64,000 bases of DNA from Anthracocystis setariae (GCA_928724745.1 CAKMXJ010000003.1:1054001-1118000), one strand, 5' to 3'; counted from the stretch's first letter, positions 1 through 10,774 are shown. A program made the numbers and translations. Notes: a model not told the origin generated them from the letters alone.

Positions 1-143
1 AGCATTAGCCTTGCTTTGTTGCGTTGTCGATAGAAAATCTTTACTGCAGCATCTTGATTTTCAAACAGCACAGTTACTTGCACCTTTCGCACAACGCACA
101 GCACAGCTCGGACGGCTGCTGCAACGAGAGCTTGGCGATCACA

Positions 144-2084
144 ATGTCGCCATACGATTCCACAATCCCTTCGCGTCCTGTGCTCGCTCGCAAGCGCACA
201 TCAGAGAAGGCAGCTCAGAGTCCCACAGATGCTGAGTCGCCAAACGATAGCCACGATGGCAAGGGCAAGGCAAGAGCACGCATCAACATGGCTTGCATTC
301 ACTGTCGCCACAGGTAGGTAGTCCGAAACAGTATGACGCCCACCTTTTGATCATCATATTGACCCAAATCCATTTCTCAATCATGCGGTAACAGGAAAAT
401 CAAGTGTGACGGTACGCAACCAGCGTGCGCCACCTGCGTTCGTCTGCGCCGCGAGTGCGAGTACGAGCCTGTGACCGAATACGAGAACCTCATGTCGCGA
501 GAGCGAAAGCGTCGCAACAAGGAAAAAAAGGCTGCACGCATGGCATCATCATCCCTTGGCATCTTCGCCGGTCACTCCCCCTTGTCCATGTTGCATCCTG
601 GGCCCTCCATGGGTCTTGCTCCTACCCCCGTTTCCTACCAAGCTGATTTTGTCCGACAGGATTTGACGCCCCTCTACCTTTCGATACCCGACCCTCGTCT
701 CGACGCTCCGGTGGTCGAGTCTCAGTTCGGTCCTCGCCGCCGTCGCGGCATCTCGGATACCCAAGCCGCCATCGAATCGAGGCTTGGTCCTCTTACATCT
801 CCACTTCCCGATTCGTCGTATCACCAGGCATCCGTGTCACAGCCCCCAACACCAGCACAGGCCTATCGATACTACCAGCACCTCGCCATCTCGCCTCATC
901 AGCACCACATGATCCCCAACGTCGGCGGTGATTATTTGACGGCACCAACTTCGGCCCCGTTGATCCCCCCCACCAACTCTGGCTTCTTCGCTTTCGCCCA
1001 GCAACCATCCACACCAGGAGTGCATCATCCGCACCAACACTTGATGGCATCGCCTCACGTCGTCAACCTCATGGGTCTCAACTCGATATCATCTGCACCG
1101 TCGGGTCGAGCCAGCGACACCCAGGCCGATATGCCGGTTGGTATGGTCGATCTCTCGGGCGTTCCAACTGTCGTCCCCACGTCGGCGCATGTCCGACCTG
1201 TAGACCTTCCTGCTCCCAACGGCCAATTTGACTTTGCCAGCGTCCCCTTCCCAACACAGGAGGCCTTTGCTTCGGAATTGCCTTTGGCTGCTCTGCGCAG
1301 GAGAAGCTCGATTCACCTGCCTGTGGGCTCTGCCGATGCGTTCAGGAGGCCATCGATCGCCGAGGTTGCCGCAGCTGCACTCATGCAGAAGGTGGCTGGC
1401 AAGCGCGCTGAAAAGACCAACACGGACGCCAAGCAACTTGCCGACCAGCTCTCGACGGCTGATCCCACTGGTATTGCTGCGTGGAACGCCCACGTTCAAT
1501 CTCAGATGCCTGTCTCCATGCACGGTTGGAGTGGATTCGACGATTCCAAGGCGGCTCACATGGATAGCACGGAATACGTCCCCATGCCGATGCCTGCAAG
1601 TCGATCCAACTCGGACGGACTTCTGTCGCTTGGCCCTCTCTCGCCTCCTGCGCGATTAGTCAAGCTTGAAAGTGGTTCCGAGGAGGTCAGCGGTACTTCG
1701 AGCTGTAGCGTCAGTTCATGCACGGGTGATTCTTGGATCCCTGCCCAGCTTCCTGTGCTGGACAACTCTTGCTTCCATGTTCAAGGCAAGCCGGTTTCTG
1801 GTGATGTTTCTCCCTTCATCCTGTCCCCCACTGGCAACGATCATCCTAGCTCGTTTATCAAACAGCAAGATTGGACCAACAACAACAACAACAACAACAA
1901 CAATAATAATAATAACATGGGCCCGCTCCTCTCGCCTGTTAGCGAGATCAACGCCAACTTTGGCCAGTTCTCGGTCTTGTCCTCAACAACCCCCACTGTC
2001 ACCGCACAATTTCCATCGGCACTCAAGGGAGAAGACATGAGTCAACCCAACTCGCTCTCAATGGCCTTTGGTCACTCGGCCTAG
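144..2084 (+). CDS. Zn2Cys6 fungal-type transcription factor
   Basis: Predicted DNA-binding transcriptional regulator of the Gal4-type binuclear zinc cluster class, acting in the nucleus. Two exons, 144..313 and 395..2084, give 619 residues. The 81-nt intron (314..394, GTAGGT..ACAG) splits Arg57 inside the zinc cluster. After joining, the six cysteines are C51, C54, C61, C68, C71 and C78 with the canonical C-x2-C-x6-C-x6-C-x2-C-x6-C spacing. A basic segment (RERKRRNKEKK) follows the cluster. The rest is low complexity, rich in Ser, Pro and Gln, with an Asn run encoded by an AAC/AAT repeat at about 1877..1915. No fungal middle homology region is evident, so target genes cannot be inferred. The ATG at 144 is chosen because the frame extends upstream only from TTG. 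Confidence 0.9.
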
Positions 2085-2405
2085 CCGCATCGCATTTCCC
2101 CCCCCCCCCTCTTCCTCCCCTCCTCGTCGCATACAACTCTCCATTGCATACTCAGCATTGCTCCGCGCTCTCTTCTTCAAATCAAATCATGTTGCATCAT
2201 CATCCTCTTTTTTTTTTTTTTCCTTTCTTGCTCCATCCTAGCCTCCCCTTTGCCTTGCCTCTCGCACACTTTATTTATTGTACTTGTATCTCATATAGAA
2301 ATTCCACCTCAAAAAAAACAAGGGTTGTAATTGCTTCGGTCTTTGTGGATCGGGATGTAGAATGAGCAGCAATGTTTTTTACTAAGATGCGGGTGTGTGA
2401 GATGA
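2085..2405. other. convergent intergenic region
   Basis: This 321-base gap lies between the 3' ends of the zinc-cluster regulator and the next minus-strand gene. It holds a C run right after the stop codon (about 2099..2108) and a T run near 2209..2221. I see no gene in it; it most likely contains both 3' untranslated regions. Confidence 0.6.
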
Positions 2406-5014
2406 TTAGGTGTAACCTTGCTCGTGAGCCACGGCAGGGATCCAAGCGAAGAGGAGGGTGGTTAGCATTGGTTGCCAGCCAAGTTGTTTGCGAGCGATTT
2501 TGGAAGGGTCAAAGTCGATGATAGGTTGAGTTTCTGGAGTGAGTGAGGTGTGGTGGGATTCTGATGCAACTCGACGTCCATGCAGAGCAAGTTTGCCCAT
2601 ACCTAGACTTCCATACGTTGGTCCAGGCGCAACTCGTGTACTAGTAGCCTTGGTAGCCGTCGAATGAATGTGATATCTTAACTTGAGACCAGCAGCCCAG
2701 ATTCGAAGATTTTCACTCCGCCGAAACGTCCACCCCGGTCGATTCAATGCAATGCTCTTCTCGATTGATGGTGCTCCAACTGCAATCGAATCTTCGCTCG
2801 CACTCCTGCGATCGGTTCGCGTTTCAAACAATGGAGCCTCGCTCTCCTGTGCCTCTTTGACTCGCATCGCCTCCTTGTGCAGCAGTGCCGCTTCTTCAGC
2901 CTCAAGATCGTGCATCTCGCGAGAATTAATGTAGCCCCAAGGCTTGTCGGATCTGCGCACAGCCTCATTGAACGCTCGACAGAGAAGGTAGCCGTCGCAC
3001 AGACAAGACATCAGACTCGGCAAGTCATCCTTGGCAGCGTACACGCCATCTAGCCGCGAACGACTCCATTCCCCTTCGACGGAAGCTTCGCAATGGTCAA
3101 TGATGAAGCTTGACACCATTTGAGCCTGACTTGATTCAGTTCTGGTCCAGTCAGGACGTGAGCCTGTGTGCTCTACCCTTTCGTCACCCTCAAGAGCATG
3201 CATGTAGCCAGAATGCGCGGAAGCAGCAGATTCGTGCATCTGGTCGGCGGATGCGGCATTGCTGTTGACGTCAGCTTGACTCGCGCTGGACAGTCTACGC
3301 CTTTCACTCCAACTCTCTTGGGTAGAGGAGGTCAACGCTGCCAGGACCGAACTGACTATCTGCAAGTAGCTTTGCAGCGTCTGTCTCTCTGCTGCTATGT
3401 CAGTGGGTTTGAGATCTTGCCGGTAGAGGTACCCGGTTCCAGTGGCAAGTGCGTGAATGCCGGAGTTGTCTGGATCGCCCGATGCTAAAGTAAGGACACT
3501 CCTCTCCTCTAATTTGCTGGCATCTGCATCTCGATGCTCCCCATCAGAGTCCAGAGTCTCGACTCGATTCCGCACCTCCAAGTCGTAGAGGGCTGACAGC
3601 ATCTCCAGCGCACCCTTTCGGAGCATGCTCAGATGCTCTGAATTCTCTGTGTCTTGGGTGTTGGAGGGCCTTCTGATGAGAGTTCTCGGCAGCAGCGTTA
3701 AGCCGGATGAACGCATGGCGCCGCTGTCTTCGGGTGCCGAGTCGTGATGAAGGATTTCGCTTGTCCTAGTCGGCACTGGTGTACCAATCTGGCCTGGTCT
3801 CGACACAGCACTAAAGCTGCTCTGACGTTTGAATCGATCCCGACCGTTTGGCTCGTTGGGCGATGTGGATGAGATCTTGAAACGTTGTGGCAGAGCGAGG
3901 ATGTAGCTGCGTACGGAGCGGATCACTCTAGTGGTGACGTCAATTGCGGTGAGGACGTCCATCGAAGGATGATCCACCCTGGAAGGACCTGAGACTGACG
4001 CACCTTCTGCCAGAAGCTCTTTGATTGGCGCTACTTTCGAATCACTGGCGACCCACTCCGAGAGCCCCCAAACATGGATAAGTCGGCGCACGTCCTTGAT
4101 GAGGAGGACACGAAGCGCTTGAGAGTCTGCTTCCAGGGGCCGCGCGATATCGAGGAACTTGGGCCGCGTGAACGTTCCTGCCTTCGGACTCGGAGGAAGC
4201 TCAAAGCTTTCGGTCTCATCCCCCTCCGCTAGAACGTCACTTGCGATGGATCCGTCGTAGGCTGCTTGTGCAGGAGATGACTCCAAAGCTGAAGTCGCAA
4301 GCATCGCTTCGCCGGCAGGACCAATGGCTAGCGTCATGGCGCCCTTCGCAGTAGGCCTGTTACGGCTCGCGCTGTAGGAGCAAGTTGGTTCGCCTAACCC
4401 GTCAGTGTTGCCTTCTCGGTCACGGTCATTCAATCTGCTAAAGAACTCACATGCCTTGTTTGGTGTACAGGTGCTGAAGATAGCCGATGCTGCCGAGTGC
4501 AAGGATCGACTCCCTTTTAGCAGCACTACGTGAGAATGGAGCTTGGTTCGACTTGGCAGCTAAAGTAGCAGAGGGGTAGAACAGAATGGAGCGTCTGCTA
4601 CGCAGCGTCTTTCCATCGCGATCAAGCACATCTCGATCTTCGTCAGGATCTTCGGCTGGGAAGGCTAACGCCCCAGGCTCTCGCGAGCTCTCCTCCGGAA
4701 TCGTCTGAAAAGCGGTTTTAGTCGAAGCTGCAGCATTGAGCGGGCTTCTCGTGGTCGCCGCGGGCTCTCCGACGGGAGGTCGATTCTCCTTGTCCAGGTC
4801 TGTCATCTTCTGCGAGGCGTTACGTGGTATTGACTTCACTGGAACCGCTGATGCTGAAGTAGGATGGCTGTCGCCGACCCCAAAGATCCAAGTCGAGGCG
4901 ACTTCAACAGGGTGAAGAGACCCAACGTGCTCGAAAGCTTCTAGCAAGGGATTCGAGAGGTTGGCGAATCAGTCGATTAGATGAAGGAGTGAACCAACCT
5001 TTGACTCTTGACAT
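2406..5014 (-). CDS. conserved fungal orphan, three exons, possible CH-like C-terminus
   Basis: I do not recognise a named gene here. The best model has exon 1 at 4999..5014 (ATG TCA AGA GTC AAA G), exon 2 at 4451..4940 and exon 3 at 2406..4371, giving 823 residues. Introns are 4941..4998 (58 nt, with CTAAT/CTGAT branch-like motifs) and 4372..4450 (79 nt, GTGAGT donor). Both junctions keep the frame and yield MSRVKEAFEHVG and YTKQGIASRNRP across the joins. The middle is low-complexity and Ser-rich. The last third has a hydrophobic block (LCDGYLLCRAFNEAVRRS, then WGYI, then LRIWAAGLKLRYHI, and a final GWQPMLTTLLFAW) whose spacing recalls a calponin-homology fold with a long disordered insert. 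That assignment is inference only. Confidence 0.75.
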
Positions 5015-5673
5015 GCATCGGTCTGGACAAGTAAGAGGAGTGTTGAGCAGTCTTCAGCAGTTCGGTATATCCTCAAGTCTCCCTACTCCTGCATGAGCCA
5101 TGCAGCGGCCAGACCGGCGCCCACACGCGTGCATGAGGCTCGCCGTGCAAAAGCATCTAGAACAACCGACTGAGCGCACCTTCGCCACCCCAGTTCCACT
5201 CCGTCAATCTCACTCTTTTTCAGCTAAGTCTTGGATTTGTTCGGCATGTCCGATGTTCCTGAAGTCGACCGCCACTTTGTGATGATACAGAGGGAGGTGC
5301 ACTGTGGTGGCTCGGCTGGCCAGAATCGAGCGAAGAGTAGCCGAACACTCAGAGTGACATGCATGGAGCTCGACGAAATTCAATAGAGGAAAATCAATTT
5401 GTCAGGGACCTGAAACAAACACTTTAGCATGCAAGTCACAGCGCGCACAGAGCGCGCACGAGGGCCTGAAGCAGAGAAATCTGCAACAGAACCACACTTC
5501 TACTGAACCCAGGCGCAAGAGCTGTGCGGCCATCGTATTCCTATCTCGCTTCTGACTTGCATGCACTGCCTTGGGGCGGGCTCGACAGGGCAACGTTTCG
5601 TGAAGACATGCTTTCTGCATCACATTATTATTATTATTGTCAATTGTGTAAAAATACATGGCGCCAAACATTG
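5015..5673. other. intergenic region upstream of the CH-like orphan
   Basis: A 659-base gap between two minus-strand genes: the 3' end of RSC7 and the 5' end of the CH-like orphan. It should hold the orphan's promoter and the RSC7 3' untranslated region. A short ATTATT repeat lies near 5626..5638. The short open frames in it look random; I see no gene. Confidence 0.5.
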
Positions 5674-7713
5674 TCACAACTTGACCGCCGTCTCTGCATT
5701 GTCTCCAGCAGGGACCGAAACGTATCCCGGTAGGTTACCGGGAGGCAAGCATTCGAGCGAGAAACTCGCAATGCCCCATGCCCCCGAACCGAGCTTCTCG
5801 CCACCCAAGATGGGGCGTCGGTCACCCCGGGCTTGCGCTGGATCCTCGATATAGATCGGTCGCTGAGCAAGCTTGACAAAGGAGGCGCTGGTCGGCTGCG
5901 TCAACACGTTAAAGTGAGGCAGATGTGTATTGGGTTCGTAAACCCCCACGGGTGGACCTCGGCGACGCTGCGACTCGAGATTGTCTTGGAAGTTTGCTTT
6001 TCGCTTTTGGGAGCCCTCCTCGCTGTGTTCATCGGTCGCTGCAGGCAGTCCCTCTCGCTCCCAAGGCGGACGATCGTTGAGTGCCTCTGGATCATCTTCT
6101 GGCTCGGCTTCTCCATCGATGACGTCTTCGGCGACCTGCTCCGTCCCTGAAATGCCATCGATACCGAGGTAGCGATTGAATCGCGGGAACGCCGAGAGTC
6201 GATCTCGGCGCGTCTCGTTAAGCTCTGCATTCATTCCGCGGACGCTACGAGCCATCTCGAGCATCCAATTCTCTTCGGTAATGTCCATACGTTGCAGAGA
6301 AGCCTTTCGTGATTGCCAGTTCCCTGCTCGCACCCATGGCTGTTGGCCGGCATCTCCAAATTGGGTCACCACAGGATCACCCTGGGGATCGATGGTGGTG
6401 TAGCTGAATGTATCAGCCTTCCTCTTAGGCCGTTCACGCTCGCGTTCAGCTTCGCGGCGCTTTTCTTGCTCCTCCGTTGACATGCCTCCGACCGTCTTGC
6501 CTTCTTTGACACCAGAGGCCCTGGCTTCAGCCTCATAGTAGTCATCGATGACTGCTTTGCCGCCGCTCAGGAATTTGGCACCATGGAGCTTGTAGACATT
6601 ACGTGCCGGCACCATTGTCACATTGCGTGTCTTGAGTTGCCCGCTTAGGCGACCATCATCGATAAGCTTGTCCTTTTCGGCCTGCAGAAGCTCGATCTTG
6701 AAGATCTGAGGGTTTCTTCGGAAGAAATAGAGCGAGTCCCGGTATCCTGCAGAACGAGCAGCGTCGATCGACAGCATGTATACTTTCTCAGGATCGCTGC
6801 GAAGGTCTGAGGTGAAGTTGTACGCCTTGTACTGTCTGCCGCCTTGCAGACGCCCCTTCTCGTCCACCTTCTTGTCTCCATCGGGATCGGAAGGAAGGAC
6901 CACTTCTTCTCCATCATCTTCAAGGCGGTACTTGGTGCCCTTGATCGTGACTGTCTTGTGACCTTCTTCGTCAACGCCAGTCTCGTCGTCGCCCTCAGCG
7001 TCATCGTCTGCCTCTGCGTCCGCATCCTCGTCGGCTCCGTCCTCTTCCTCTTCACCCTCAGCTTCTTCCCCGTTCGCATCGTCGACATCGTTCTCCCCGT
7101 TCTGATCTGCTTGGACATCTGGCTGCTCGTCGTCCTCTTCGTCAGCAGGCGTGGCCCTGGACCTCCCACTCCGTCTCCCTACGATGGAAATTCTAGATGC
7201 TTTTCTCGGACTTCGTTTTGGACGGGCGGAGGGTGGAGTTTGTGGCACAGGTGTGGTTGATGACTTGATTCGGCTACGCGCAGGCTTGCTGCGAGGCGTC
7301 GATGCTGCGTCGTGGGCTTCTTGGTCGGCATCCGGGTCGCGAGCGTCCTCGTGGTCATCTTCGTCTTGCGCATCACCCATTTCGATATCTTGAGCGCCAT
7401 CCTGTTGTTCCTGCTTGGCTGGCTGGCGGCGCGATCGACGAGATGTCGTTGCTCTTGTCGTAGATGGTGATGCATCGAAAGCGTCATCTTGTGACTTTGT
7501 CCTTAAAAGGCGCGAGCTTCTCGATCGGGAAAAGGCAGATGCTTGGGAACTCTCTGCCTTCGCCATGTCTTCGTCGGATAGCTGCGCTGTGGAAGGGTCG
7601 TGGTCGTAAGGGTGCCGAGCGGCATTTTCGGCGGCATCCGCATCAGTCGATGCACCCTCCACGGATCCCGATTGTTTGCGCACCCTGAGCGTGATGCCTT
7701 TCGTTCTCGCCAT
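5674..7713 (-). CDS. RSC7: RSC/SWI-SNF remodelling complex subunit Rsc7/Npl6
   Basis: Accessory subunit of the fungal RSC (SWI/SNF-type) chromatin remodeller in the nucleus. The 679-residue protein has a basic, Ser-rich N-terminal third and a long Asp/Glu tract (about residues 180-250). The conserved Rsc7/Swp82 core begins near residue 254 with GTKYRLEDD..EVVLPSDPDGDKKVDEKGRLQGGR and continues through YMLSIDAARSAGYRDSLYFF, the LQAEKDKLIDDG helix and GAKFLSGGKAVIDDYYE. These signatures are typical of Rsc7/Npl6 and its paralogue Swp82, so the exact paralogue is not certain. The start is the ATG at 7713 (MARTKGITLRVRK); the frame extends to 7776 only from a GTG. The upstream region is cut short at 229 bp by a Tc1/mariner insertion. 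Confidence 0.88.
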   Translation of the reverse strand: MARTKGITLRVRKQSGSVEGASTDADAAENAARHPYDHDPSTAQLSDEDMAKAESSQASAFSRSRSSRLLRTKSQDDAFDASPSTTRATTSRRSRRQPAKQEQQDGAQDIEMGDAQDEDDHEDARDPDADQEAHDAASTPRSKPARSRIKSSTTPVPQTPPSARPKRSPRKASRISIVGRRSGRSRATPADEEDDEQPDVQADQNGENDVDDANGEEAEGEEEEDGADEDADAEADDDAEGDDETGVDEEGHKTVTIKGTKYRLEDDGEEVVLPSDPDGDKKVDEKGRLQGGRQYKAYNFTSDLRSDPEKVYMLSIDAARSAGYRDSLYFFRRNPQIFKIELLQAEKDKLIDDGRLSGQLKTRNVTMVPARNVYKLHGAKFLSGGKAVIDDYYEAEARASGVKEGKTVGGMSTEEQEKRREAERERERPKRKADTFSYTTIDPQGDPVVTQFGDAGQQPWVRAGNWQSRKASLQRMDITEENWMLEMARSVRGMNAELNETRRDRLSAFPRFNRYLGIDGISGTEQVAEDVIDGEAEPEDDPEALNDRPPWEREGLPAATDEHSEEGSQKRKANFQDNLESQRRRGPPVGVYEPNTHLPHFNVLTQPTSASFVKLAQRPIYIEDPAQARGDRRPILGGEKLGSGAWGIASFSLECLPPGNLPGYVSVPAGDNAETAVKL

Positions 7714-7944
7714 ATCTGCTGCAGGGTAGTTTGGGCGGGGATGGTGGACGAAAGGGTGAAGGATCAGCCTATTCACATATTGACTCCAGAAGGTTCACAG
7801 TTTCGGCAGCTCCGAATCTGAGCGACAGACGCGAAATGCCGAGCAGGCTCATAGCTACTGGTGCAAAGAGGCGGAAGACGCGTCGGAACCGCAGTTCTAA
7901 GCCCAGAATCGATTTGTTTATTTATTTTAAATTATTATTATTTA

Positions 7945-8024
7945 CTCCATTTTCCGCATCAGATAGATACCAAGCCGATTTGTTCGTAATCGGGCTCTGT
8001 TCGTAACACCTCGCTATACGTCAT
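7945..8024 (+). repeat. left terminal inverted repeat of the Tc1/mariner element
   Basis: 80 bp beginning CTCCATTTTCCGCATC and ending CTATACGTCAT. It is the exact reverse complement of 9761..9840 and sits next to the TA at 7943..7944. The sequence inside 8024 diverges from the other end. Confidence 0.97.
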
Positions 8025-8275
8025 CCGTGTTACGCTAACGTTGTCAACCAGCACATAACGTCATGTATACGTCAATGACATCGTGATTAGCATTGTTATC
8101 GTAATTGTGCATTGAGTACTATGAACTGACTGTGACCAAACATGAGCGTACCGAGCAAATTCTGTTGAGCGTCTCCTCCTTGTCCTCCTCCTCGCCGTCC
8201 TTCTCCGCCTCACCCTCCTCCAAGCGCTCTGCTCCATAAGTATACTTACCTGTACGTAGGCTCTTCCTTGTTGCA

Positions 8276-9517
8276 ATGCCATCCATTCCCGTTTCTATCA
8301 TGCCTCGTACAACAAGAGGCCGTCGACGAGCCGTCCCCGACGCGATTCGAGAGCAGATGATTGATATGGTCGTCTCTCGAGGCCACCGTGTGTCTGAGGT
8401 GTCAAAGCTGTTCAAGTACCCTTACACGACGGTGGCCTCCGTCCTCGACAAGTTCTATCACACCGGGGATATGCATTCGCAGAGGAAGCGAGGAGGAGCA
8501 CTGCGCGGCAGCGTCGTCACAGACCAGCATATCGACATCGTGATGCGCTACGTTGCCAAACATCCTGCAGCCGTCATCCACGAGATCGTCGATCACCTCG
8601 TTGAGCAAGATGGGCCGCGGTTGTCGACGACGTCGATGTCGAGGCTGCTCAAAGACCGCTGCCATCTCACGCTCAAGCGCCTACACCATCAGAATGTCCG
8701 ACACAACACCGACGAGCGTCTCGATGAGCGTCAAGACTGGGTCCGTCGCCGACGAATGGAGGGCTTCGTCATCGAGAACGCCATCTTCTTCGACGAGTCC
8801 GGCTTCAACTTACACACGATCAGGAGAGTTGGACGAGCGCCAACGTCAGCACGCGCAACACAGACAGGACGGCCAGCAAATCGAGGGAGGAACATGTCTC
8901 TTATGATTGCTGTCTCGGCAGAAGGCATGCTAGCATCGGAGATCATTATGGGCGGCTGGAGAACGGAGCTCTTCGTCGACTTCCTCCAGCGTGAGCTGTT
9001 CCCTACCCTCAACGGTCCAAAGGTCTTTGTAATGGATAACGCTAGCTTCCACCATGCGCGCGCTGTATTGACATGTATCGAGAACGAAGGACATACAATA
9101 CAGTTCATTCCACCATACACGCCGTGGTTCAACATTGCCGAGAACGTCTTCGGCAAGGTCAAGACCGTTGTAAGCAGGCAGGATCTTCAAGACCACGACA
9201 CTCTCGGCCATCTCATCGACTACCACCTCAGCATGATCACGCCGTCTGATTGTCAAGGATGGCTTCGCGAAGTACAACGCTGGATGATGGTTGCGGAACA
9301 TCGCTTCCCATTGGGTGACGGCAAGCACGATGCACGGCAAGCACTAATCGACTACGGCATCATTCGACCGGAAGAGATGCAAGCAAACATCGACAATTTG
9401 CAGACACAGGCTCAGACACAGGCGGAGGAGGAGGAGGAGGAGGTTCCTGATGTCAATCGCTCGTCTCCAGACATCGACGATCAGATCGACGCCTTTATCA
9501 ATGATGTAGTACAGTAG
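8276..9517 (+). CDS. Tc1/mariner (IS630-like) DDE transposase
   Basis: Catalyses excision and TA-targeted reinsertion of the surrounding element. It has 413 residues and no intron or stop. The N-terminal part (about residues 18-160) is a helix-turn-helix/homeodomain-like DNA-binding region (VSEVSKLFKYPYTTVASVL). The catalytic domain has D173 in FFDESGFN, D254 in VMDNASFHHA and E289 in PPYTPWFNIAENVFG. E289 follows D254 by 35 positions, a DD34E arrangement as in Tc1. The C-terminus is acidic, with a Glu run coded by a GAG/GAA repeat (about 9425..9443) after a QTQAQTQA repeat. The ATG at 8276 is chosen; MPRTTRGRRR eight codons later is an alternative. Codon use resembles the host genes. Confidence 0.96.
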   Translation: MPSIPVSIMPRTTRGRRRAVPDAIREQMIDMVVSRGHRVSEVSKLFKYPYTTVASVLDKFYHTGDMHSQRKRGGALRGSVVTDQHIDIVMRYVAKHPAAVIHEIVDHLVEQDGPRLSTTSMSRLLKDRCHLTLKRLHHQNVRHNTDERLDERQDWVRRRRMEGFVIENAIFFDESGFNLHTIRRVGRAPTSARATQTGRPANRGRNMSLMIAVSAEGMLASEIIMGGWRTELFVDFLQRELFPTLNGPKVFVMDNASFHHARAVLTCIENEGHTIQFIPPYTPWFNIAENVFGKVKTVVSRQDLQDHDTLGHLIDYHLSMITPSDCQGWLREVQRWMMVAEHRFPLGDGKHDARQALIDYGIIRPEEMQANIDNLQTQAQTQAEEEEEEVPDVNRSSPDIDDQIDAFINDVVQ

Positions 9518-9760
9518 CTAGCATTGCAATAGTATAGACGTGAGCACCATGAACATGTGTAGCGGCATTGCAGTAGTACACTGGAGGACGGCGACGGCGA
9601 CGGCGACGAGATGGACCAAGACAGCTCAGATCGCTCAGCTCACTTGATCTCAACCTCCACAATTGATCGTTACGATCACTACTAATGATGACGATGTGAT
9701 GATCTTAGGCATTACTATGTAGTTGTCTCCATTACGATGTGTACTACGTTACAGTGTCTG

Positions 9761-9840
9761 ATGACGTATAGCGAGGTGTTACGAACAGAGCCCGATTACG
9801 AACAAATCGGCTTGGTATCTATCTGATGCGGAAAATGGAG
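9761..9840 (-). repeat. right terminal inverted repeat of the Tc1/mariner element
   Basis: 80 bp, the exact reverse complement of 7945..8024, followed by the TA at 9841..9842. Between the transposase stop and this repeat is about 240 bp of subterminal sequence with a GACGGC triplet-type repeat near 9588..9608 and several CGATG/CATCG-rich short palindromes. Confidence 0.97.
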
Positions 9841-9842
9841 TA

Positions 9843-10774
9843 CTTCTTCTGTAAATAAAATGCTTGTTCACCCGAAGCTTCAGGCTTGGACCCTTCACAT
9901 TGCTCGTCTGTTCTCTGACCCTTGGGGTGACAGTAGTCTTGGGGTCGCCAAGTGTCGTGAATTTCAGCTCCTACTCATAATCAACTGAAGCCCTTTGTCC
10001 ATCGGATCGGCCTAGATACCTCATGTCCCCACTTTGCACTGACCCACGTAGATCGTTCATTGCGCTTTTCCTGAATTGTCGCGCTGGGGCTTCAACCTTG
10101 AAGCATTGGACCGGAACCCAGTTTGTCGGTACTGAATAGAGTTTAGCAAGTTGGCGCGCACGCGTGTGCCCGCATTCCGCGGCAACGAACAGTAAGGCTA
10201 TACGGTACATGCGCCGGCATTTTGATAGCATTGACTTGGAGAAGCCATTCCTGCAGAAAGAAGGAAAGATGCACGACTGATAAAAATGAGAATAGCGAGC
10301 AGATTGGACGGCATGTGGGCTTTGCGGAAAGAAGCGTCGATGGGACCAGGTTCTACGGGGGGAAAGAGAGGGGAGCGGGGTCTGAGCGCAGATCATGCTG
10401 ATGTCCCGATGGCCACCCGGCACACACAGCTGCTCTTCTGCGCCTTGGATGTATGCACGAAACCAGGTAGCCAGCAATTGGCTGTGAAAGGGACGTGATT
10501 GAGTCGGGCTGCTGAATAACACCTTCGCGAAAGAGTTCTTCCTGCCTCCCCATTCAACGAAGCCTTTGGCGCTTACGGCTGATTGCCCTATCTTAGCGGA
10601 CCCGAGCATATACTGTACACGATGGAGGCGCTCAAGTTCCAGAGCACAAACACTCAGGTCCAATTGGCTACTTGCGGCCGTCGCAGAAAACTCGTGACTG
10701 CTCCGATCCCATCTTCTTCCCTTCCTCATCACCATCGAGTCCCTCTGTTGACAACACCATCCAACGCGAGAGCG
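9843..10774. other. gene-poor flank of the transposon
   Basis: This 932-base stretch follows the transposon. A long minus-strand open frame (9971..10792) begins only at TTG and overlaps the next gene's 5' part antisense. It has an inner ATG at 10210 opening a 79-codon frame. A TACTGTAC motif sits at 10611..10618. The last 90 bases (CT-rich, CCATC/CATCACC motifs) look like a 5' leader of the BTB-like gene. Confidence 0.5.

Larger units (their letters stand above)
7945..9840 (+). mobile_element. complete Tc1/mariner-superfamily DNA transposon
   Basis: A 1,896-bp cut-and-paste element bounded by perfect 80-bp terminal inverted repeats (7945..8024 and 9761..9840) and flanked on both sides by TA (7943..7944 and 9841..9842). 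TA is the target duplication expected for Tc1/mariner elements. It carries one intact transposase gene (8276..9517) with a complete DDE triad. I compared the two repeats base by base and found no mismatch, which suggests a recent insertion or recent mobility. The ends begin CTCCATTTTCC. Confidence 0.95.

Noticed and set aside
5246..5386. 46-codon plus-strand frame MSDVPEVDRHF
   Set aside because: Short, without splice support or family resemblance, between two minus-strand genes.
8242..8252. U1 snRNA gene
   Set aside because: Only the 11-base 5' end matches; the following bases do not form the U1 stem-loops, and the site is inside a transposon.
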